Assembly (NCBI RefSeq): GCF_964026575.1
Contig: NZ_OZ032161.1
Span: 992,001 to 1,056,000, forward strand
Direction: 5' to 3'
Length of the DNA stretch: 64,000 nucleotides
From: Candidatus Tisiphia endosymbiont of Melanophora roralis
Lineage (GTDB): Bacteria > Pseudomonadota > Alphaproteobacteria > Rickettsiales > Rickettsiaceae
Below are positions 20,138 to 27,603 of this stretch, piece after piece (positions within the stretch are counted from its first letter, which is position 1; every line of letters starts with the position of its first letter). The translations under genes and the position numbers were made by a program. The notes below the pieces were generated by a model. It was not told the origin of the DNA. It worked only from the letters and a program-made list of their open reading frames with translations, and ran no database searches.

Positions 20138-20569
20138 ATGTGGCAAGCTTTAAGAAGACTAATAGCAGCTAACCCTATGGGGATGTTTTTATGGAGTATC
20201 ATAGCTAAATGGTACTTTATGATAGCAGTTGCCTCTTTGATAGTATTATTTTGGGTAGCCAAGGGTCTTGAACAAATTGGATTTATAAAATATATGACCG
20301 ATGCTACAATTGAAATTCTTGATACATCTAAATCAATTGCTCAAAATTGTACTACAAAATTAGGTCCCAACTTTGAGAGCTTAACCAATTTTTGGAAATG
20401 TTTAGGAGACCCACCAAAATACGAAATTAGAGAAGAAGAAACAGGGGAAAAAGTTTTAGAGGATGGATTAAATAAGTTATTGCCTAAAGATAAGACAGTA
20501 CCGGAAATGCTTCCATATCGCAATCCTTATGATTCTCCTAACGACTCTACAGATAGTGATGGTAAATAA
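20138..20569 (+). CDS. Conserved rickettsial hypothetical protein (DUF2670-like)
   Basis: This 143-residue product has one clear membrane segment (about residues 22-46: FMIAVASLIVLFWVAKGL). A soluble C-terminal part follows, with LTNFWKCLGDPPKYE and a charged, proline-rich tail. Its size and topology resemble a Rickettsia-restricted family that I recall as DUF2670. That assignment is from memory and uncertain, and the function is unknown. It lies 107 bases after ccmB and just before a truncated hairpin array. Confidence 0.7.
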   Translation: MWQALRRLIAANPMGMFLWSIIAKWYFMIAVASLIVLFWVAKGLEQIGFIKYMTDATIEILDTSKSIAQNCTTKLGPNFESLTNFWKCLGDPPKYEIREEETGEKVLEDGLNKLLPKDKTVPEMLPYRNPYDSPNDSTDSDGK

Positions 20570-20585
20570 ACCGATGGTAATTAAC

Positions 20586-20666
20586 CTGAATTCGATGTAA
20601 CTTGTTACATCGAATTCAGTATTATATATAGAAACAATCAGATTTGAGACGGCTCTGCATCTGATT
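20586..20666. repeat. Truncated hairpin array (copy 3)
   Basis: Only the first two hairpins of the five-hairpin element remain. They are 20586-20619 (16-bp perfect arms, 2-nt loop) and 20636-20666 (AATCAGAT arms, 15-nt loop TTGAGACGGCTCTGC). The linker TATTATATATAGAAAC between them is identical to copy 2. The array stops exactly where the MITE-like element at 20667 begins. Confidence 0.8.
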
Positions 20667-20850
20667 CTCGATAATCAAGTTTTTCCTTAACTGTCTATTA
20701 GCGAGAAGCCAAGCCGCGAAAAGCAGCGTCGTAGCAATCTTTTGAAGTAATACTTGTCCCTACTTCACAAGATTGCCGCGTCGCCGCTTCCATCGCCTCT
20801 TCGCTAATAGACGTATCTTTTAATAATTCTAAAAAACTTGATTATCGAGT
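20667..20850. mobile_element. MITE-like element with CTCGATAATCAAG ends
   Basis: This 184-base non-coding element has terminal inverted repeats CTCGATAATCAAGTTTTT (left) and AAAAAACTTGATTATCGAG (right). Inside is an inverted core of the CTGTCTATTAGCGAG type. Its left end abuts and truncates hairpin array copy 3. The element at 19227-19372 is a related copy in the opposite orientation that keeps only the right terminus. Confidence 0.8.
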
Positions 20851-20874
20851 TAAACCTTTTCGAGTTAGCTATAC

Positions 20875-20981
20875 TATAGTCAATTCAGGAGGATTTGGTG
20901 CTAGGAGCGATGGAGCGACGCCTATATGTAATAGGCGAGCGACGAGTGACGACGTCACCAACTTCTCATCAATTGACTATA
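20875..20981. repeat. 107-base palindromic element, type D (copy 1)
   Basis: TATAGTCAATT and its complement bound a 107-base element whose interior includes GGAGCGATGGAGCGACG-like sequence and GACGACGTCA. A second copy of identical length lies at 47195-47301. Here it sits directly against the stop of a small membrane protein gene. Confidence 0.8.
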
Positions 20982-20984
20982 AAA

Positions 20985-21179
20985 CTAAATCAAACAATAA
21001 TAAACCACATACAGCCAAGAAAACACGCCATGTACGACTGCCCATAATACAGAGTGGTTTATATTAAATGAAATAGCCATAGCAAGTGCCGCACCAAATG
21101 ACACGCCATGCTGCATAACAATGTTTATTCTCCTCCTTGGTGGATAAATTCCATAATCTTCACGGTTCATTTTACTCAT
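20985..21179 (-). CDS. Small membrane protein of unknown function
   Basis: The product is 64 residues (MSKMNREDYGIYPPRR and onward) with two hydrophobic stretches (about GVSFGAALAMAISFNI and SVLWAVVHGVFSWLYVVYYC). The open frame starts at 21191, but AGGA followed 6 bases later by the ATG at 21179 supports the inner start. I do not recognise a named family. Compact, well-formed membrane segments and a good ribosome site argue that it is real. Confidence 0.65.
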   Translation of the reverse strand: MSKMNREDYGIYPPRRRINIVMQHGVSFGAALAMAISFNINHSVLWAVVHGVFSWLYVVYYCLI

Positions 21180-21254
21180 TTTTTTCCTCATATAATTCTA
21201 GAACAATTTATAACATAATTTATGCTTACCACTAAGTAGCAAAAAGAAATTTTT

Positions 21255-22643
21255 TTATATATGAATAGCCTTACCATAAGCCTGTAATACCGCTTCTCCC
21301 ATCATTTCAGATAAAGTTGGATGTGGAAAAATGCTATTCATTAAATCAAGTTCCGTACCCTCCATAGTTCTAGTGATTACATAACCTTGAATTAGTTCGG
21401 TAACCTCTTCACCTATCAAATGAGCTCCTAACAATTCTCCAGTCTTTATATCAAAAATCGTTTTTATCATCCCTTCATTATAACCATCAACCAAGGCTTT
21501 ACCGTTAGCGATAGATGGGAATCTGCCAATTTTTACTTGGTAACCAGCTTTTTTCGCTTGTTCTTCAGTAAGTCCTACACTAGCAATCTGTGGTGAGGAA
21601 TAAGTACAGCCTGGAATATTACGTTTCTCTATAGGATGAGCCTTAAGACCCGCTATAGTTTCCGCAGCAATAATACCTTCATGACTTGCCTTGTGGGCAA
21701 GCCATGGTGCTGATGTTACATCACCTATTGCATAAATGCCTTCTTCCGAAGTTTGCATAAACTGATTGGTAATAATATGACCTCTATCTATTTTGATATT
21801 AGTTTCTTCTAAATTAAGGTTTTCCGTGTTACCAACTATACCAACGGCTATAAGCAAGATTTCAGCTTGTATCTTGTAATTTTTTCCATCTATCTCAACT
21901 TCAACTACAACATGGTCTTGGGTTTTGCTATGATTTAACAATTTGCTATTAGTATGAATTTTTATACCTTTCTTTTCAAAGATTTTTCGTGCCATTAAAG
22001 AAATTTCCTCATCTTCACTAGGTAAAATCCTATTTTGTGCTTCAATTACAGTGACATTTGTTCCTAAATCATTATAAAATGAAGCAAATTCTATACCAAT
22101 CGCTCCTGATCCAACAATAATCATAGATTTTGGTAATTTATCAAGAACCATAGCCTCTTTGGAGGTAATAACTTGCTTACCATCCGGCTCAAATCCATCT
22201 AAGATTCTAGATCTTGCACCTGTTGCAATTATTATATCCTTGGCTTTAATCGAAATCTTTTGACCATTATTATTGATATCTACTACCTTGCCTGTTCCTA
22301 GCCTAGCCGTGCCATCAATTATCGTAACCTTATTTTTTTTTAGCAGAGATTTAATACCCGATGTTAACTGTGTCGATATATCTCTAGAACGCTGTACTAT
22401 TTTTTTTAGGTCAAAACTTGCTTCACCTACTATAATACCATAATCTTTAGCATGTCTAATTTTTTGAAATAATTCAGCTGATTTAAGCAGTGCTTTTGTT
22501 GGGATACAACCCCAATTTAAGCAAACTCCTCCTAAATGCTCCTTCTCAATCAACACAACTTTTTTATTTAGTTGTGCGGCCCTAATCGCAGCCACGTAAC
22601 CACCTGGTCCACCACCAATAATCGCTAGATCGTAATTTTCCAT
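21255..22643 (-). CDS. lpdA: Dihydrolipoyl dehydrogenase
   Basis: Lpd (E3) reoxidises dihydrolipoamide in 2-oxoacid dehydrogenase complexes. The roughly 462-residue product has the N-terminal FAD motif IIGGGPGGYVAA, the redox disulfide GGVCLNWGCIPTKALL, and the NAD motif GSGAIGIEFASFY. It also has YAIGDVTSAPWLAHKA and the active-site HPTLSEMMGEA near the end. The frame extends to a GTG at 22655, but the ATG at 22643 (MENYDLAIIGG) fits the family better. No E1/E2 genes are adjacent. Confidence 0.95.
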   Translation of the reverse strand: MENYDLAIIGGGPGGYVAAIRAAQLNKKVVLIEKEHLGGVCLNWGCIPTKALLKSAELFQKIRHAKDYGIIVGEASFDLKKIVQRSRDISTQLTSGIKSLLKKNKVTIIDGTARLGTGKVVDINNNGQKISIKAKDIIIATGARSRILDGFEPDGKQVITSKEAMVLDKLPKSMIIVGSGAIGIEFASFYNDLGTNVTVIEAQNRILPSEDEEISLMARKIFEKKGIKIHTNSKLLNHSKTQDHVVVEVEIDGKNYKIQAEILLIAVGIVGNTENLNLEETNIKIDRGHIITNQFMQTSEEGIYAIGDVTSAPWLAHKASHEGIIAAETIAGLKAHPIEKRNIPGCTYSSPQIASVGLTEEQAKKAGYQVKIGRFPSIANGKALVDGYNEGMIKTIFDIKTGELLGAHLIGEEVTELIQGYVITRTMEGTELDLMNSIFPHPTLSEMMGEAVLQAYGKAIHI

Positions 22644-22735
22644 TAATATATCCACTCATTCTTTCTAGATTTCTTTTATAACTTAATTTAACGGAAGAGT
22701 CTATTATTGAAATTTATAACAAGTTTGATTTTTTA

Positions 22736-22862
22736 TATACTCAAATGATTTGAAGAATTGGATTTGAAAATGAATGGTGAGCAAGCGGAACGTACATATA
22801 GTACGTGAGCATGCGAATCCATGATATTTTCAAAAAACAATTCTTCAAAGCAGAAGAGTATA
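22736..22862. repeat. Palindromic element, type B (copy 1)
   Basis: The ends read TATACTCAAATGATTTGAAGAATTG and CAATTCTTCAAAGCAGAAGAGTATA, with inverted repeats inside (GTACATATAGTAC). The same ends bound an insert within the COQ9 gene at 43545-43677. Here it lies across the 3' end of a decayed DNA-binding gene. Confidence 0.8.
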
Positions 22863-23049
22863 CCTTTATGAGTTAGGATACCTTCCTTATAACTCCAAAG
22901 ATTAGATCACGACTGGCCGACGCAGAAGAAATATCCTTATGTAATAGAATATAATCTTTCCTTGAAAACCAACTATTTGGTAATTTTATTTTAGCAAATT
23001 CTAACCTAGACTTAGGATTTTTGACTTGAGATACTACATATATTAACAT
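22863..23049 (-). pseudogene. Winged-helix DNA-binding fragment, frameshifted and cut by a repeat
   Basis: The frame encodes about 58 residues. These include SWFSRKDYILLHKDISSASASRDLIFGV, here described as a helix-turn-helix of the type found at the C-terminus of Fic-like and related regulators (usual pattern FTRKDY...KDIS.ATASRDL..GV..GIL). After GV the frame runs to a stop at 22873. In another frame the expected continuation KEGILTHKG is present, then the type B repeat begins. The gene is therefore shifted and interrupted. Its 5' end coincides with a perfect palindrome. Confidence 0.55.
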
Positions 23050-23073
23050 GATAGTATCATATGATACTATCAT
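23048..23073. promoter_or_regulatory. Perfect 26-bp palindrome, operator candidate
   Basis: ATGATAGTATCAT is followed directly by its exact complement. It overlaps the start of the decayed winged-helix gene, as expected for an autoregulatory operator. An operator role is inference. The related core ATAGTATGTACTAT lies before another antitoxin gene at 58418-58431. Confidence 0.55.
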
Positions 23074-23214
23074 TGGCTATAAAATAATATTAGATTTTAA
23101 ATACAGAGTAATTTGAACTTTGCAGCTATATAGGCTTAATAACGGCGTTGGGATGATAAGCGAGAGTCCTCTAGCCTCCGTAATTTCTAGTATTTAGATG
23201 TGCTAATATCGGTT

Positions 23215-23475
23215 TTAATCATATATTTCACGTCTATGTCCTACATTAATAACCAAAATCAGCGATTCGTTATTACTAATATTGCAAATAATTCTATAAT
23301 CATCAACTCTGTAACGCCAAAGACCTTTCTTCTCTCCAACAAGACTTTTGCCAAAATCATGAGGATTAATAGAGATTCTGCTTTCCAAATAGTGAATTAT
23401 ACGTTGTTGTATATCTTTATTTAATTTTGAAAATTGTTTTCTACTACGATCCGTAAACAGAATACTATAAGCCAT
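23215..23475 (-). CDS. RelE/ParE-family toxin
   Basis: This 86-residue product has the RelE/ParE fold signatures: YSILFTDRSRKQFSKLNKDIQQRI, a KSLVGEKKGLWRYRVDDYRI core, and the C-terminal strand VINVGHRREIYD. RelE members cleave mRNA on ribosomes, while ParE members inhibit gyrase. The R-V-x-D-Y-R-I pattern and HRREIY end fit the RelE-like branch. It overlaps the antitoxin by 11 bases and is translated after it. Confidence 0.9.
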   Translation of the reverse strand: MAYSILFTDRSRKQFSKLNKDIQQRIIHYLESRISINPHDFGKSLVGEKKGLWRYRVDDYRIICNISNNESLILVINVGHRREIYD

Positions 23476-23689
23476 TTTCCTTTTTAATTTGATTTAATGA
23501 ATAAGTTTTAAAACCATCGTTATAAAACTCATCTAAAGCTTGCCTGCCAATTGTAAGATCCTTTTGATCGACTAAATATAACTCTACAGCTTTTCTTAGT
23601 ATATAGGCTTTACTACGGTCATGTACTTTAGCAAAAGCTTCAATTTGTTCATTTAACTGATCATCTACGTTAAAAGATAAAGTATGCAT
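23465..23689 (-). CDS. Ribbon-helix-helix antitoxin partner of the RelE-like toxin
   Basis: This 74-residue protein has an N-terminal ribbon-helix-helix (HTLSFNVDDQLNEQIEAFAK...RSKAYILRKAVELYL) and a C-terminal toxin-binding tail. It lies upstream of and overlaps the toxin gene, the normal order for type II modules. Such antitoxins bind their own promoter. The region upstream (23690-23760) is AT-rich and would hold it. Confidence 0.88.
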   Translation of the reverse strand: MHTLSFNVDDQLNEQIEAFAKVHDRSKAYILRKAVELYLVDQKDLTIGRQALDEFYNDGFKTYSLNQIKKENGL

Positions 23690-23772
23690 AATTAAGTTAC
23701 TCTTAATAAATTTAATTAACTATTATTATCAATATACTATATTAATAATAATTTTTAAATTAGATTTTAAAC

Positions 23773-24462
23773 ATGAAACATCAGCAGATTACTTTAGATA
23801 AACTAGGGGCTGATATTGACATTCCAGTAAGATATAGTAATAAAGCCAAACGAATTAGCATTAGAATAAACCACAAAGGAGCTGAATTAGTTTTACCTAA
23901 TAAAAATTTTAATACAGGATATAAGTTTTTATTAGAAAAAGAATCTTGGGTTAGGCAAAAACTGCAAAAATTTTTAAACAAGCCCCCCTTTGATTATAAC
24001 ACAATAACAGTCTTTGACGAAGTATATTCGTTATTAAATATTGATGCAGATTATGAAAAAGTACAAATCACAGATGATGTTATTCAAATATATTCTTTAC
24101 CCTCACAACACAAAAGTACTTTAGTAAGGTTTTTGAAAGATATGTTGTTACTAGAAACCGCAAAACTTGCTACTCTTCTAGCGAAAGAACATAATATAAA
24201 CTTTACTAAAATTAAAATTATGAATAATAAGAGCAAATGGGGAAGTTGCTCTAGTAAGGCTGTACTTGCTTTTAATTGGCGTCTTATTTTTGCTCCAAAA
24301 AAAATATTAAAATACTTAGTGGTCCATGAAATATGTCATATAATTGAAATGAATCACAGTCCTCATTTTTGGAATTTAGTAGCAAAACTTTATCCAGACT
24401 ATAAGTTGGCTAAATTATGGCTTAAGGAAAATGGCAATAATCTCCATCAATATTTGCAATAA
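23773..24462 (+). CDS. YgjP/DUF45-type metallopeptidase
   Basis: The 229-residue product has an N-terminal beta-rich part (PVRYSNKAKRISIRI) and a C-terminal zinc-peptidase domain. That domain has KSKWGSCS, the metal site HEICH (HExxH), and NHSPHFW supplying the third ligand region. This is the usual YgjP layout and length. The physiological substrate is unknown. It is transcribed away from the toxin-antitoxin pair. Confidence 0.9.
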   Translation: MKHQQITLDKLGADIDIPVRYSNKAKRISIRINHKGAELVLPNKNFNTGYKFLLEKESWVRQKLQKFLNKPPFDYNTITVFDEVYSLLNIDADYEKVQITDDVIQIYSLPSQHKSTLVRFLKDMLLLETAKLATLLAKEHNINFTKIKIMNNKSKWGSCSSKAVLAFNWRLIFAPKKILKYLVVHEICHIIEMNHSPHFWNLVAKLYPDYKLAKLWLKENGNNLHQYLQ

Positions 24463-24496
24463 TCCGTAACTTACGGCTTTTTAATTAGAATTTTCA

Positions 24497-25813
24497 TTAT
24501 TTACTTATTAATTGATCAAAATATTTAATAATTTGTGCTAAATCCTGTACACCATTATAGTTAAGATTTTTAAAATTGTTAGGATCAGGTAGGTGATCGA
24601 TATATTCCTCACTTAACCTTAGAAAAAACACCTGTCTATTGGAGTCGCCAGTAAAATGAAAATTTGCTATACCTATGCCTTCTAAAGTTGGCATATCACG
24701 ATCATCACCTACTGTTATCACTTGTTCTTTTGTTTTATCAATTACAATAGTTGTATGCCCACTTACTCCCACGCTAGTTGCTGGTAAGTGATCTGAATTA
24801 AACTCTCTAAAAAAATAAATATCACCTATTTGTACATCTGCAGGTTGTACTGGTCTATATAACGGTATCAAACTAGCCTGCTTAGAATCTTTCCAAGGTT
24901 GAGGAATAAACCCACCCATATAGGATCTATATATACATAGCTCATCAGAGGTATCTAATGCTACAGGTACGGATGTCACTAAATCAACGAAAGACGAACA
25001 ATCTTGCGGCTCAAATGTTTTGCCTTTAGGATACAAACTCTCTTCATCTAGTGAGCCACCAAATGAATAACCACTATGCACAAAACCAAAACCATTAATA
25101 CCGTTTTTAATATAATGCCAGCTATAGTTTGGTGGTATAACAACGCTAGATGGTATAGCAATTACATGAGTGATCGCGGAATTAAATATATCAATTGCAT
25201 TAATATTAGTTCTCTTTCGAAACTCTACTTCTGCTGGTAATTTATTCGTCGCTCCGGTACTCGAATCCTCACGTACATCATCGTCCGCTGCGGTTCTGCG
25301 TTCCGTGGCTTCTTTAAATTCCTCAGCATAAGCGAGTTTCGAAAGAGAACTATTATTTAAAGCAAAATATATATACCATATTGCACAAGAGCTAAAAGTA
25401 GTTTTAGAAGTACCATAATACCCTTGGCTTCTTAAAATAGGTAAATTATCTCCAATATTATTATTATAATCATTTGGCAATACACCATTTGCTATTTTTA
25501 TGATATTGGCTTCATCATTGATAAATAACTGATTAACCCCACTTAGCACTTCTTGCATTTTGTTATATTGAATTCCCGGTGGTAAATTATCATTGTTTAC
25601 AACAAGACTATTAATACTTACAATATTCTCTAAATCATTTGCTAATTTATCCTTTACACTCTTAATTAAAGTACTGTCAGTAATAGTCTGTTTTTGTTTG
25701 TCCCATAATATTTTATTTTCAGCTAGAATCTTATTTTGCTCATTACATAATGCATGTTGATAAGCTCTAGCTTTATATATTGCAATTAACGCAATTAATT
25801 TATTATTTTCCAT
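24497..25813 (-). CDS. NlpC/P60-like cysteine hydrolase with inserted repeat
   Basis: In this 438-residue protein the second half resembles a papain-like NlpC/P60 domain. DCSSFVDLV puts the nucleophile at Cys272, and SGHTTIVID puts the histidine at His353, preceded by PADVQIGDIYFF. Residues about 155-201 (SLSKLAYAEEF...EVEFRKRT) are the translation of a 144-base palindromic element inserted in frame. The N-terminal 140 residues are largely helical and unrecognised. No signal peptide is evident. It may cut peptidoglycan or amide bonds, or act on a host substrate. This is inferred from the Cys-His motif alone. Confidence 0.6.
   Translation of the reverse strand: MENNKLIALIAIYKARAYQHALCNEQNKILAENKILWDKQKQTITDSTLIKSVKDKLANDLENIVSINSLVVNNDNLPPGIQYNKMQEVLSGVNQLFINDEANIIKIANGVLPNDYNNNIGDNLPILRSQGYYGTSKTTFSSCAIWYIYFALNNSSLSKLAYAEEFKEATERRTAADDDVREDSSTGATNKLPAEVEFRKRTNINAIDIFNSAITHVIAIPSSVVIPPNYSWHYIKNGINGFGFVHSGYSFGGSLDEESLYPKGKTFEPQDCSSFVDLVTSVPVALDTSDELCIYRSYMGGFIPQPWKDSKQASLIPLYRPVQPADVQIGDIYFFREFNSDHLPATSVGVSGHTTIVIDKTKEQVITVGDDRDMPTLEGIGIANFHFTGDSNRQVFFLRLSEEYIDHLPDPNNFKNLNYNGVQDLAQIIKYFDQLISK
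25208..25351. repeat. 144-base palindromic element, type A (copy 2), inside a gene
   Basis: The element has 18-bp perfect terminal repeats (AGTTCTCTTTCGAAACTC and complement). It has the same 144-base length as the copy at 18709-18852, which is exactly 48 codons, so the host frame is kept. The outer stem bases differ from copy 1 but are matched within each copy. Confidence 0.88.
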
Positions 25814-25935
25814 TATATTATCTCCTAGAACTGTTTGTAGATATCAAGAGTTGATTATAAAACATAACTATATTATTGATCAATATATTTAATATGTTAA
25901 TACATATTAATAAATGACCTTGTGGTATAAATAGC

Positions 25936-26604
25936 TTAATGTTTTAGTAAGTCTATTTGTTTTTGATAATCTTTTGACTGGAAAATAAAATTACCTGATA
26001 CTAAAATATCAGCTCCAGCTTTTATACAGTTCTTACTGGTAACATCATTTATTCCTCCATCTACAGAAAGCATTATAGGTTTACCAAAATTTTTGATTTT
26101 TTCTGAAATAATTTTGACTTTCTCTAACTGATTCTCTATAAACTTTTGGCTAGAAAAACCGGGGTTTACGGTCATTGCTAGAATTAGATCTACTTTATCA
26201 ATAATATAATCTATAGAATTTGGACTTGTAGAGGGAAGTAGTGCCACCCCAGCTTTTAGCCCCAAATTTTGAATAATACTTAAAGTTCTGTCAAGATGAA
26301 TAGTGGTTTCAGGATGGATAGTGATAATATCTGCTCCGCTATTAGCATAGTCTTTAATCGAATATTCTGGGTTATTAATCATTAAATGTACGTCAAATGG
26401 TAATGTAGTGTGAGCTCTTAAAGCTTTTATTATAGGAGGCCCAAATGTTAAGTTAGGTACAAAATGTCCATCCATAACGTCTATATGGATCATATCAGCA
26501 CCAGCTTCTTCCAAAGAACTGATTTCTTTTTGCAAATTAGCAAAATCTGCTGATAGTAACGAAGGTGCGATCTTAATTATTTTCACTTTTGTTTTTATCC
26601 TCAA
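25936..26604 (-). CDS. rpe: Ribulose-phosphate 3-epimerase
   Basis: Rpe interconverts ribulose 5-phosphate and xylulose 5-phosphate. The 222-residue TIM barrel has IAPSLLSADFANL, the HIDVMDGHFVPNLTFGP metal/active site, DVHLMI, MTVNPGFSSQKF and the final DGGIN...GADILVSGNFIF. The start is uncertain: ATG at 26604 overlaps the upstream small gene by 32 bases, while GTG at 26586 (beginning KIIKIAPS) reduces the overlap to 14. Confidence 0.95.
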   Translation of the reverse strand: MRIKTKVKIIKIAPSLLSADFANLQKEISSLEEAGADMIHIDVMDGHFVPNLTFGPPIIKALRAHTTLPFDVHLMINNPEYSIKDYANSGADIITIHPETTIHLDRTLSIIQNLGLKAGVALLPSTSPNSIDYIIDKVDLILAMTVNPGFSSQKFIENQLEKVKIISEKIKNFGKPIMLSVDGGINDVTSKNCIKAGADILVSGNFIFQSKDYQKQIDLLKH

Positions 26605-26785
26605 TATGAACTTTTTGGCTATTTTTTCTTCTTGCTATATTCTGTTTTAAAGCACTAGACAGTTTTTGAAATTTACTCTCACTAAATTTACTCCCATTAT
26701 TTTGCAATTTCTGCTGCTTTTCCTTTGTTATAAAAACCTTCCTATAAACTTTTTTAAGTTTTTCACTGCATTCTATAAAATACAT
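26573..26785 (-). CDS. Small basic protein, alphaproteobacterial type
   Basis: The 70-residue, lysine-rich product ends in FQKLSSALKQNIARRKNSQK. This matches the pattern (L)RxNLxRRKxQ of small alphaproteobacterial proteins of unknown function. It overlaps the start of rpe, so the two may be translationally coupled. Its N-terminal 20 residues are weakly supported and an inner start is possible. Confidence 0.55.
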   Translation of the reverse strand: MYFIECSEKLKKVYRKVFITKEKQQKLQNNGSKFSESKFQKLSSALKQNIARRKNSQKVHIEDKNKSENN

Positions 26786-26830
26786 ATCACTTATGTTATA
26801 CCACCCAAAAACTATAGATATATATACTCG

Positions 26831-26974
26831 GTGAACTTCAAGAATTGGCGTCGTCGTGTCTAAAGATCTCCGCTGCTCACGTACTAATGTACGCTCCGCT
26901 GCTCGATTTTGACACTCCTAGCTCTTCTTGAAGTTGACCTTCGTCTACCAACTCTTTATTTACGAGCAGTATAC
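26831..26974. repeat. Palindromic element, type C (copy 1)
   Basis: Inverted arms AACTTCAAGAA (26834-26844) and TTCTTGAAGTT (26925-26935) enclose CTCACGTACTAATGTACGCT-like inner arms. A shared tail, GTCTACCAACTCTTTATTTA, follows. The second copy, with the same tail, is at 58236-58378. Confidence 0.78.
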
Positions 26975-26980
26975 CCACAG

Positions 26981-27400
26981 TTAAAGTGTTTTTAAGCTTA
27001 TAGCTATTCTATTTAAGGCATTCATAATTGAAATACAAATAGTAATATCTACAATTTCTCTCTCAGAAAAATACTGTAATATTTCATCTTTCATTGCGTC
27101 AATTTCCTTGAAGAAACCCCGCGTTATTAATTCACACCATCTTAGAGCTATAACTTCTTTTTCACTAAATACTTCTTTACTAGAAGACCAAATTGGTAAT
27201 AAATCTAACTTCTTTTGAGGCACATTATTCTTTCTAGCATCTGTAAGATGTAAATTGCAACAATAAAAGCAGCTATTTATTTGTGATACCCTCAGTTCAA
27301 TTAAGGATCTTAGTCCCTTATCAAGAGGAGATTCATTAAGACTTTCATAAGATTTATATATACATGACATTGTGTTCTTAGAGATTTCGGCATAGTTCAT
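26981..27400 (-). CDS. AhpD/carboxymuconolactone decarboxylase-family protein
   Basis: The 139-residue product has the AhpD-like signature ELRVSQINSCFYCCNLHL (CxxC followed by H, with an upstream glutamate) and the helical region EVIALRWCELIT. These are typical of the all-helical CMD family. Such proteins are peroxidase-related thiol reductases or carboxylases. An antioxidant role is the likelier guess for this CxxC form. It is a single gene. Confidence 0.85.
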   Translation of the reverse strand: MNYAEISKNTMSCIYKSYESLNESPLDKGLRSLIELRVSQINSCFYCCNLHLTDARKNNVPQKKLDLLPIWSSSKEVFSEKEVIALRWCELITRGFFKEIDAMKDEILQYFSEREIVDITICISIMNALNRIAISLKTL

Positions 27401-27603
27401 TTTTTTCCTTTGAATTTAGTTATTTAGTAAATATTATTCCTGAACAATGTCTATATCTAAACCATTTCATCTGTCAAGTAAAGAACTGACAAATTCAGTA
27501 GTAAGTTAAATTCTATAACTATTCAAATAAATTTCTACTATCTTTTCGACATTTTATTATTATACTACAGGTTATGATTTTATAATGAACTAGTATAGCC
27601 ATA

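Noticed and set aside
23098-23200. Structured RNA gene in a less AT-rich intergenic patch
   Set aside because: No tRNA, SRP RNA, RNase P or tmRNA features could be matched, and pairing is weak by eye.
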